Below, in pieces: positions 1 through 5,460 of a stretch of 6,881 nt of DNA. Origin of the DNA: Flavobacteriales bacterium. GTDB lineage: Bacteria; Bacteroidota; Bacteroidia; Flavobacteriales_D; Sanyastnellaceae. Location: NCBI GenBank assembly GCA_027488055.1, contig JAIYCK010000306.1, forward strand, positions 1 to 6,881. Reading direction: 5' to 3'. The notes beneath the pieces are model-generated. The model was not told the origin of the DNA, made no database searches, and was given only the letters and a program-made list of their open reading frames with translations. The stretch's first letter is position 1. Each line of letters starts with the position of its first letter. The position numbers were made by a program, and so were the translations under genes.

Positions 1-126
1 GGACTGAAAAGGCATGAGTGCAGCACAACGTTCGAACGCATCGGATTGAATGCAATAGCCCATGAGGCGCTCGCGTATCAAATCAAATTCAAGGTCGTGA
101 ATGGATTGTGGATCCAATTGCTGCAT
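1..126 (-). CDS. N-terminus of a probable MutS2-like mismatch-repair-family protein (partial)
   Basis: Reading leftward from an ATG at 126-124, 42 codons stay open to the window edge and begin MQQLDPQSIHDLEF. The pattern 'L-x-LEFD-x-I-x-x-x-L-x-x-YC', followed by an alanine-rich turn and 'L-x-P', resembles the N-terminus of MutS2 and the related Bacteroidota MutS-like proteins, where this helix leads into the core and ATPase domains. Those domains lie outside the window, so ATPase and Smr nuclease motifs cannot be checked. No signal peptide is seen, which fits a cytoplasmic DNA-binding protein. The frame stays open upstream of the ATG but has no better start, and a -7-like element lies directly in front of this ATG. 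A strong terminator separates it from the upstream minus-strand gene, so it probably has its own promoter. The family call rests on a short stretch and is tentative; a DNA-related housekeeping role is inference. Confidence 0.55.
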   Translation of the reverse strand, partial: MQQLDPQSIHDLEFDLIRERLMGYCIQSDAFERCAALMPFQS

Positions 127-132
127 AGACCG

Positions 133-140
133 CAAAATTA
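133..140 (-). promoter_or_regulatory. Candidate Bacteroidota -7 promoter element for the MutS-like gene
   Basis: On the minus strand the bases read TAATTTTG, a full match to the TAnnTTTG -7 consensus of the primary sigma factor in Bacteroidota. A TTG at 159-157 (minus) could serve as the -33 element but is spaced a few bases short. The element ends only 6 bases before the ATG, so the transcript would start at or next to the start codon. The match could be chance in AT-rich DNA. Confidence 0.4.
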
Positions 141-185
141 GGTGAATTGTTGGCCTCAACCATTTAATTCTGCGAGCGAAGGGAC

Positions 186-213
186 AAAAAAAAGTGCGGC
201 GAACCGCACTTTT
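186..213 (-). terminator. Intrinsic terminator of the minus-strand T9SS cargo gene
   Basis: Read on the minus strand, a 10-bp perfect stem (AAAAGTGCGG paired with CCGCACTTTT, positions 213-204 and 199-190) closes a 4-base loop and runs into an uninterrupted run of eight T. It begins about 20 bases after the TAA stop of the 233-1201 gene. The run of A on the plus strand gives no equally good T tract in the other direction (only TTTTC), so it acts mainly leftward. Confidence 0.9.
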
Positions 214-232
214 CAAAACTATTTATGAGGTA

Positions 233-1201
233 TTATTTCTGTACCACCAATGTCTTGGAAGAGCTAGCTGCAGCTTGTGTCCAAATGATTTGATAGGTTC
301 CTGCGCTCAAAGATTGCTGCACAGTAAGACGATTGTTCGACACATCACTTGGCTGCACATCCATCTTGAAAACAATTTTACCCGATTGATCTACAATTTG
401 CAACGTTGGTTTCACTGCTGCTACATCCATACTTTCGGTCAATTGGATGTTGATTTGATCACCTCTCAATGGATTTGGAAATACCGACCAATCTGAAATG
501 AGTGCAGATTGGATGCTTCCAGACACAGGGCTTTGACCATTTTTATAGCTACAGCTTGCTGCATCGTGGTAAGCCGCTTCAGGTGCGTAATTAGTAGCAG
601 CCTTGTCATTGCAGCCAAAGTCAATCGCTTGGGTCGTGCTAAATGAAAGGTCATTCGCAATCCAAGTTTGTTTCGCAGCATCTTTTCCTTTGATATTCAA
701 AGTACCACTTACAACTCCTGAGGTGGTGAATTGACCAAGTAAAATGAGGCCTTCGGCGTTCGGCTGACATTTGGCACTTGTTGGAACTAAAAACCAACCT
801 CCATTGTCCACAGTCATCTGGTTGTTCGACACAAAACCTGAATAGTCCATGCCCAACTCCCACAATTCATTGTTGTATGAATTTTCAAAACCCAAGGTCA
901 ACCAAGAATCATATTTCAATGCTGGTGTTGACTGAGACAAAGCTTCATTGATGGATGCTGAAGTGTGTCCTCCAAAATCATGTTGAAACAACGCACCTTC
1001 CGTACGAATGGAAAGCGGATGAGATTCATCGCCAAAAACAACCTGTACGCTAGATCCTTGTTCCAAGGCGCAATACAAACGATAAGTCTGGCCATTTACC
1101 AAGCCGTGGTTGTCAATGCGCTGAACGATCAATTGGGGATTGCTCGCTTGAGCAAAGCACGCCAAGGCAATAAAGCCAGCGCTAAGTATCATTTTTTTCA
1201 T
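233..1201 (-). CDS. Secreted T9SS type A sorting-domain protein of unknown function
   Basis: The product is 322 residues. It starts with a clear signal peptide, MKKMILSAGFIALACFAQA, with likely cleavage after residue 19. The frame is open 47 codons further upstream, but that extension is polar and would bury the signal peptide, so I take the ATG at 1201. Residues 21-190 are a beta-rich region with 'FGDESHPLSI', 'FQHDFGG', 'YDSWLTLG', a 'GGWF' turn and 'LLGQFTTSG'; I recall similar blocks in secreted proteins of marine Bacteroidota but know no function for them. Residues 195-219 hold a cysteine-bounded 'GCNDKAATNY...DAASCSY' motif, a variant of the GCTD-x-x-A-x-NY-x-P-type motif of secreted proteins in this phylum. 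Residues 236-322 are a type A sorting domain (FPNP at 241-244, 'AGTYQI' at 300-305, ending in LVVQK). The protein should cross the inner membrane by Sec and the outer membrane by T9SS, then be anchored or released. It is divergent from the haloperoxidase-like gene and has its own terminator. Confidence 0.9.
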   Translation of the reverse strand: MKKMILSAGFIALACFAQASNPQLIVQRIDNHGLVNGQTYRLYCALEQGSSVQVVFGDESHPLSIRTEGALFQHDFGGHTSASINEALSQSTPALKYDSWLTLGFENSYNNELWELGMDYSGFVSNNQMTVDNGGWFLVPTSAKCQPNAEGLILLGQFTTSGVVSGTLNIKGKDAAKQTWIANDLSFSTTQAIDFGCNDKAATNYAPEAAYHDAASCSYKNGQSPVSGSIQSALISDWSVFPNPLRGDQINIQLTESMDVAAVKPTLQIVDQSGKIVFKMDVQPSDVSNNRLTVQQSLSAGTYQIIWTQAAASSSKTLVVQK

Positions 1202-1235
1202 AATAGGAAAATTCGGTTCGCAAGTGAACGGTATG

Positions 1236-1243
1236 CAAGTATA
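1236..1243 (-). promoter_or_regulatory. Candidate proximal -7 element for the minus-strand cargo gene
   Basis: The minus strand reads TATACTTG, one mismatch from TAnnTTTG. It would place transcription start near 1229 and give a leader of about 28 bases. No clear -33 TTG is visible at the usual distance. It is an alternative to, or works alongside, the distal element at 1327-1334. Confidence 0.3.
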
Positions 1244-1326
1244 GCCAAAAAATGACGAAAATCTGTTTTTGGCACAATGTTTTTTTGAGCTCCGCAAAAT
1301 CTTTTTGCCTATTTTTGAAAGGTGTT

Positions 1327-1334
1327 CAAAATTA
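1327..1334 (-). promoter_or_regulatory. Candidate distal -7 element for the minus-strand cargo gene
   Basis: The minus strand reads TAATTTTG, a full match to TAnnTTTG. It would give a start near 1320 and a leader of roughly 120 bases. It overlaps the left arm of the 1331-1371 palindrome, so a protein bound there would block it. There is no good -33 match. Confidence 0.3.
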
Positions 1335-1371
1335 AATGACACCCGTTAGTGTTAGGGTGTCCTAATTTAAT
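1331..1371. repeat. Interrupted palindrome in the divergent promoter region
   Basis: ATTAAAT (1331-1337) directly followed by GACACCC (1338-1344) is mirrored by GGGTGTC (1355-1361) and, after a 3-base insertion, ATTTAAT (1365-1371). The 10-base centre is GTTAGTGTTA. The inner 7-bp arms are perfect and GC-rich in an AT-rich background. It lies between the candidate divergent -7 elements at 1327-1334 and 1381-1388 and has no following T tract suited to termination. An operator for a dimeric regulator, or a transcript hairpin, are both possible. Confidence 0.55.
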
Positions 1372-1380
1372 AATTGTAAC

Positions 1381-1388
1381 TATATTTG
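1381..1388 (+). promoter_or_regulatory. Candidate -7 element for the haloperoxidase-like gene
   Basis: TATATTTG fully matches the TAnnTTTG consensus. Transcription would begin near 1394-1396, giving a leader of about 50 bases that ends in an A-rich stretch (seven A at 1433-1439) just before the ATG, as is common where Shine-Dalgarno pairing is not used. A TTG -33 element at the usual distance is not evident; the right palindrome arm occupies that position. Confidence 0.45.
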
Positions 1389-1444
1389 CTAAGGTGCGTT
1401 CCAAGCCGCACACGTATTAATTCTCCCTAATCAAAAAAAGTACT

Positions 1445-4400
1445 ATGAAAAGAGTTTTACTCGCTTTGCTTTTCGTTGCGACCATCGGGCATGTTTTTGC
1501 CCAACAATCGGTGGCCCGCAAATGGAGCGATGTCATGCTGAATTGCATTCGCAAAGATTTCGCTCGTCCAACTGTGCAAGCGCGCACGATCGCTCATGCT
1601 TCCTGGGCCATGTATGATGCCTTTGCTATCTATGATGGTAGCATGGAACCTTATTTGATCGGTCATACAGTCGGGCCTTATACCAGTTATTTCGCAGGTG
1701 TTGCTGTGCCAGATGACGTAACAGCCGCCCAAGAAGAGGCTATTTCATTTGCCATGTACCGTTGGTTGACCTATCGTTTTCAGACGACCACACCTGAAGG
1801 TAATTGGAATAACTTCATGTCTGGCTATATCAATACATTAATGACTCAATTGGGTTATGATGTGTCGATCACCAGCACTGATTACACCGATGGAGATCCT
1901 GCCAAATTGGGCAATTTCATCGCACAAGAATTGATCAATTATGGCTTATTGGACGGCACGAACAAGGCAAACAACCACGCCAATCAATATTATTTTCCTG
2001 TCAATGGTGATATCTACGCTGTACAAGCTGGCAATCCTAATTGTATTGATCCCAACCGTTGGCAACGTATGTATTTGGACACGGCCTTCGACCAAACGGG
2101 TAATCCAATTGGTTCTGTGCCACCAGCATTAACTCCTGAATGGGGCGATGCGGTGCCATTTTCATTGACCGAAGATCAATCGGTTGTCTACAATAGAGAT
2201 GGACACGATTGGAAAGTTTACTTGGATCCAGGTCCACCACCATATATCGATACCACCCAACAACAAGGTTTGGAGTCGATTTACAAATGGGGTTTTTTCA
2301 CCAACATCTTGTGGCATAGTTACCATGATACCGAAGATGGTGTGTTGATGGACATTTCACCGAATAATATCGGCAATCTTCAAACATTGCCAGACGATTT
2401 TGATGAGTATCCTGCATTCTACGATATATACAATGGCGGTCCAAATGACCCAGGCTACACCGTGAACCCAGCCACTGGCCTTCCTTATGCACCCCAAATC
2501 GTAAAACGTGGTGATTATACCCGCGTTCTTTCTGAATATTGGGCTGATGGTCCTGCTTCTGAAACACCTCCCGGTCACTGGGTGAAGATTTTCAACGAAG
2601 TAGCTGATCATCCTTTGTTGGAGAAAAAATGGATGGGACAAGGCGCCACCTTGAGCAACTTGGAATGGGACGTACGCGGATACTTCGCGGTTTGCAGCGG
2701 ATTGTATGATGCCGCCATCGCGTGTTGGAGTACCAAGGGTTACTATGACTATACCCGTCCAATCATGGCCATTCGTTATATGTGCGATAAAGGTCAATCT
2801 TCGGATCCCCTACTCCCAAGTTACCATCCTGCTGGTATTCCATTGGTTCCAGGTTTTGTAGAATTGATTTATGCAGGTGATCCATTGGCAGGAGCTAACA
2901 ATGAAAATGTAGGTAAGATCAAATTATATACATGGCAAGGTCCTCCTTCCGATCCATTGACACAGGTGTCAGGTGTGGGTTGGATGCTAGGCGAAAATTG
3001 GTATACTTTCCAGAAAAGGACCTTTGTGACTCCCCCATTCGCTGGTTATTTCAGTGGACACTCCACTTACAGCCGCACGGCAGCTGAGATCATGACCATG
3101 GTCACGGGCGATGAGTATTTCCCAGGTGGTATGTCTGAATTTACAGCAACGGCAGGACAATACCTCTTGGCTGAGGATGGCCCAACAGAAAATATCGTAT
3201 TGCAGTGGGCTAAATACAAGGACGCTTCGGATCAATGCAGCTTATCACGTATTTATGGTGGTCTGCATCCTCCACAGGATGATGTCCCAGGGCGTAAAGT
3301 TGGAATGATCGTTGGCCCTCAAGCCTTCAACAAAGCCAATGATTTGATGAGCGCCTCTCTACCCTTTTTGACCAATGTAACCGTGAGCGATGCCAATATT
3401 ACCAACGGTGATGTGAGCAGCAGTTTGGTTGTGACCATAGATTTCAGCGAGGCCATGAACACGACATTCGCTCCAACCATTGCCCAAGCTGGCGACGACG
3501 CATTCCTGAATTCATTGACAGAAACCAACGCCGCTTGGATCGATGCTGATACATATCAAGTGACTTATACCATCCAAGATGGCAATGAGCAATTGGATCA
3601 CGTGGTATTCTCTGTGGCTGGAGCGCAAGACCCAGATGGCAATGAACAAAATCCTGGTTTGAGCGACGTGATAGCGATCAACACGGTGAACGCTCAAGGC
3701 ACTCTAACTGTGAGCGACGATTTGATCAACGATTCCAATGTGGGCAATGGTCAATTGACTGTGAACATTACGTACGATGTGATGATGGACGTAAGCGTGA
3801 ATCCAACTATTTCTTTCGGTGAAGGCAATTCATCTTTTGCATTCACCAGTGGATTCTGGAATTCAGATATGAACTATGTCGCCAACTTTGATGTGGTCGA
3901 CCAAAACATCGAATTAACAGATTTGACTGTTCAAGCAGAAGGTGCCATGGATACCAATGGAGTTGAGCAAGATCCAACTTCGGTCTTGAATGCGATCGAT
4001 ATCGATACCCAAGCTCCAACTGCCACTGCCAATTTCAGCGCCGATACCATCAATGACCTGCAAGCAGGCAGCACGTTGGTCGTTACCGCTATGTACAATG
4101 AACCAATGAATATGGCAATCGCGCCTAGTTTGACCTTCCCCATCGAAAATCCGGCCGATGCTGGTTTGATTTGGAATGAGGCAGCATCCATGTGGAATGA
4201 CGACATGAGTTATTCATTTGTATTTGATATCATTGATTTGAATATCGAAGTAGCAGAAATCGACTTTTTAATCTCTGGAGCGCAAGACGCGAACGGCAAC
4301 AGTCAAGACGCTGCCGGCTATGGTGATGCGGTAAGTGTTGATACACAAAACCCAGCAGGTATCGTATTGGAATCATCAGACGACTTACTCTCTGATCTTG

Positions 4401-5302
4401 ATCTAGCGCCGTTTACCATTGGTGTGACTATTTCATATGATGCCTTGATGGATACGAACATCGCTCCGGTGATCTCCTTCAACGAGGATGAGACAGCTGC
4501 CGGTCTTGAATATTTGTCAAGCGACAGTGAGTGGCTTGATGAATCTACTTTCTTGGCCATTTATCAATTGAACGATGCCAATGTGGACATTCAAGATTGG
4601 GTAGCATTTGCCAACGGAGGATTTGATGCCAACGGCAATCCACAAGACGAAGCGTTCGAATCAGCTATTCTTTTTGACATTGACACAGAAAATCCAAGCG
4701 TCGTGTCTTTATCATCTAACGATGTGGAGTTGACCCAAGAAAATCAATTGCTCGATGGTTTCCAGTTGGTGATCAATTTTGATCAAGCCATGGATCAAAG
4801 CATTGATCCAGTGATCTCCTTCCCATCAGAAAATCCATTGGCAACTCTCACCTATTCTGCAACCAGCGATTGGATCAATCCATTTGCTTTCCAAGCGAAC
4901 TACAACATGGACAACGATGTAGTGAGCATTGAAGACATCGATGTATTGGTTGAAGGTGCTACGGATTTGGCTGGCAATGAAGTGGTAGCATTCACAGTGG
5001 CCGACTTCTTTGATATCAATACCACCATTTCAGTGTCTGAGCTTGGCCATTTGGAATCATTCCTCATCTATCCGAACCCAGCGCAAGGTGGCACGATGAT
5101 CACCATTGCTTGGAACTCGAATGAAAATGCACATTTGGCGATCTACAACACGATCGGTGAATTGGTTTTCAATGAGCAAAACATTGCAGCGGGCGAACAA
5201 ATCCGACGCATTGATACATCCGATTTAGCAGCAGGTATGTACTTGGTTCAAGTATATGATGGCTTCAATTGGATCAACCAACCAATTCAGATCGTGCGAT
5301 AA
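1445..5302 (+). CDS. Secreted vanadium-dependent haloperoxidase-like (PAP2 superfamily) protein with five Ig-like repeats and T9SS sorting domain
   Basis: The product is 1285 residues. Residues 1-19 are a signal peptide (MKRVLLALLFVATIGHVFA, then QQ). Residues 20 to about 635 form an all-helical haloperoxidase/PAP2 domain carrying all three signature motifs: K431-x6-R438-P439, S537-G538-H539-S540, and S601-R602-x5-H608-x3-D612. By family alignment Lys431, Arg438, Ser537, Gly538 and Arg602 hold vanadate or phosphate, His608 ligates vanadium and His539 is the acid-base residue. In vanadium haloperoxidases these catalyse peroxide-dependent halide oxidation; related proteins are phosphatases, so substrate is not settled. 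Phe532, five residues before Ser537, aligns with Phe397 of fungal chloroperoxidase. The domain is nearer in length to fungal chloroperoxidase (about 600 residues) than to short bacterial PAP2 enzymes. Residues 642-1193 are five Ig-like repeats. Residues 1197-1285 are a type A sorting domain (YPNP at 1209-1212, 'AAGMYLVQV' at 1262-1270). The protein is predicted to be exported by Sec then T9SS and act at the cell surface or outside. A strong terminator follows its TAA. Confidence 0.92.
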   Translation: MKRVLLALLFVATIGHVFAQQSVARKWSDVMLNCIRKDFARPTVQARTIAHASWAMYDAFAIYDGSMEPYLIGHTVGPYTSYFAGVAVPDDVTAAQEEAISFAMYRWLTYRFQTTTPEGNWNNFMSGYINTLMTQLGYDVSITSTDYTDGDPAKLGNFIAQELINYGLLDGTNKANNHANQYYFPVNGDIYAVQAGNPNCIDPNRWQRMYLDTAFDQTGNPIGSVPPALTPEWGDAVPFSLTEDQSVVYNRDGHDWKVYLDPGPPPYIDTTQQQGLESIYKWGFFTNILWHSYHDTEDGVLMDISPNNIGNLQTLPDDFDEYPAFYDIYNGGPNDPGYTVNPATGLPYAPQIVKRGDYTRVLSEYWADGPASETPPGHWVKIFNEVADHPLLEKKWMGQGATLSNLEWDVRGYFAVCSGLYDAAIACWSTKGYYDYTRPIMAIRYMCDKGQSSDPLLPSYHPAGIPLVPGFVELIYAGDPLAGANNENVGKIKLYTWQGPPSDPLTQVSGVGWMLGENWYTFQKRTFVTPPFAGYFSGHSTYSRTAAEIMTMVTGDEYFPGGMSEFTATAGQYLLAEDGPTENIVLQWAKYKDASDQCSLSRIYGGLHPPQDDVPGRKVGMIVGPQAFNKANDLMSASLPFLTNVTVSDANITNGDVSSSLVVTIDFSEAMNTTFAPTIAQAGDDAFLNSLTETNAAWIDADTYQVTYTIQDGNEQLDHVVFSVAGAQDPDGNEQNPGLSDVIAINTVNAQGTLTVSDDLINDSNVGNGQLTVNITYDVMMDVSVNPTISFGEGNSSFAFTSGFWNSDMNYVANFDVVDQNIELTDLTVQAEGAMDTNGVEQDPTSVLNAIDIDTQAPTATANFSADTINDLQAGSTLVVTAMYNEPMNMAIAPSLTFPIENPADAGLIWNEAASMWNDDMSYSFVFDIIDLNIEVAEIDFLISGAQDANGNSQDAAGYGDAVSVDTQNPAGIVLESSDDLLSDLDLAPFTIGVTISYDALMDTNIAPVISFNEDETAAGLEYLSSDSEWLDESTFLAIYQLNDANVDIQDWVAFANGGFDANGNPQDEAFESAILFDIDTENPSVVSLSSNDVELTQENQLLDGFQLVINFDQAMDQSIDPVISFPSENPLATLTYSATSDWINPFAFQANYNMDNDVVSIEDIDVLVEGATDLAGNEVVAFTVADFFDINTTISVSELGHLESFLIYPNPAQGGTMITIAWNSNENAHLAIYNTIGELVFNEQNIAAGEQIRRIDTSDLAAGMYLVQVYDGFNWINQPIQIVR
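3368..5023 (+). repeat. Five tandem Ig-like repeats within the haloperoxidase-like protein
   Basis: Repeats cover residues 642-752, 753-858, 859-970, 971-1084 and 1085-1193 (106-114 residues each). Each shows an early hydrophobic strand pair, an 'M-[DN]-x4-P-x-[IL]' motif (AMNTTFAPTI, MMDVSVNPTI, PMNMAIAPSL, LMDTNIAPVI, AMDQSIDPVI), a Trp-containing strand, and a late 'G-[AG]-x-D-x-x-G-[NV]' loop (GAQDPDGN, GAMDTNGV, GAQDANGN, GGFDANGN, GATDLAGN). Repeats 2-4 end close to 'D-[IV]-D-T-[QE]-[AN]-P' or its variants. They look like bacterial Ig-like folds used as spacers or adhesive modules on surface proteins; the acidic loops could bind calcium, which is inference. They diverge in protein sequence, but short exact DNA matches remain, such as CTGGAGCGCAAGAC at 3618-3631 and 4275-4288. 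Confidence 0.85.
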
Positions 5303-5326
5303 TCCACGATTCCATCACAATCATAC

Positions 5327-5363
5327 AACCCGATGACCTGCGGTCATCGGGTTTTTTATTTTT
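5327..5363 (+). terminator. Intrinsic terminator after the haloperoxidase-like gene
   Basis: A perfect 12-bp stem (AACCCGATGACC at 5327-5338 with GGTCATCGGGTT at 5342-5353) closes a 3-base loop and is followed by TTTTATTTTT. It begins 24 bases after the TAA stop. It should separate this transcript from the downstream protease gene. Confidence 0.95.
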
Positions 5364-5408
5364 ACACAATAATTACACCAGCGGTGCGATCTATCCGTCG
5401 AGTTGATG

Positions 5409-5416
5409 CATCTTTG
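5409..5416 (+). promoter_or_regulatory. Candidate -7 element for the subtilase gene
   Basis: CATCTTTG matches TAnnTTTG at all but the first position and lies past the terminator, giving a start near 5423 and a leader of about 38 bases ending in TTTTAAAAGAAAC before the ATG. No convincing -33 element is seen at the usual distance. Its position between a terminator and a start codon is the main support. Confidence 0.35.
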
Positions 5417-5460
5417 TTTCGACACAATCCATCAGGTATTTTTAAATTTTTAAAAGAAAC

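Larger units (their letters stand above)
1202..1444. other. Divergent intergenic region between the two T9SS cargo genes
   Basis: This 243-bp AT-rich stretch carries no convincing gene. The short open frames across it are antisense or out-of-frame readings without export or domain features. It contains candidate promoter elements in both directions, an interrupted palindrome at 1331-1371, and a short GCAAAA-TCT-TTTTGC inverted repeat at 1294-1308. The short repeat would lie in the leader of the minus-strand gene if transcription starts near 1320. Several T runs (1265-1269, 1280-1286) have no strong GC stem in front of them, so I do not call a terminator here. Confidence 0.7.

Noticed and set aside
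965..1255. A 96-codon plus-strand open frame reaching into the intergenic region
   Set aside because: It is mostly antisense to the start of the cargo gene, with no signal, domain or promoter of its own.
1294..1308. A GCAAAA-TCT-TTTTGC inverted repeat as a terminator or riboswitch
   Set aside because: The stem is only 6 bp and AT-rich, and short repeats of this kind are expected by chance in this composition. There is no second conserved structure nearby.
1202..1342. A 47-residue upstream extension of the minus-strand cargo protein
   Set aside because: It would place the signal peptide 48 residues inside the protein. The extension is Lys/Ser/Phe-rich, low in information, and covers the promoter region.
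2357..2797. A 146-codon minus-strand open frame
   Set aside because: It is antisense to the haloperoxidase-like domain, including the K-x6-RP motif, and has no recognisable domain or start context.
5303..5460. A single operon joining the haloperoxidase-like and subtilase genes
   Set aside because: A 12-bp-stem terminator and a separate promoter-like element lie in the 158-bp gap, so co-transcription is unlikely, although read-through cannot be excluded.
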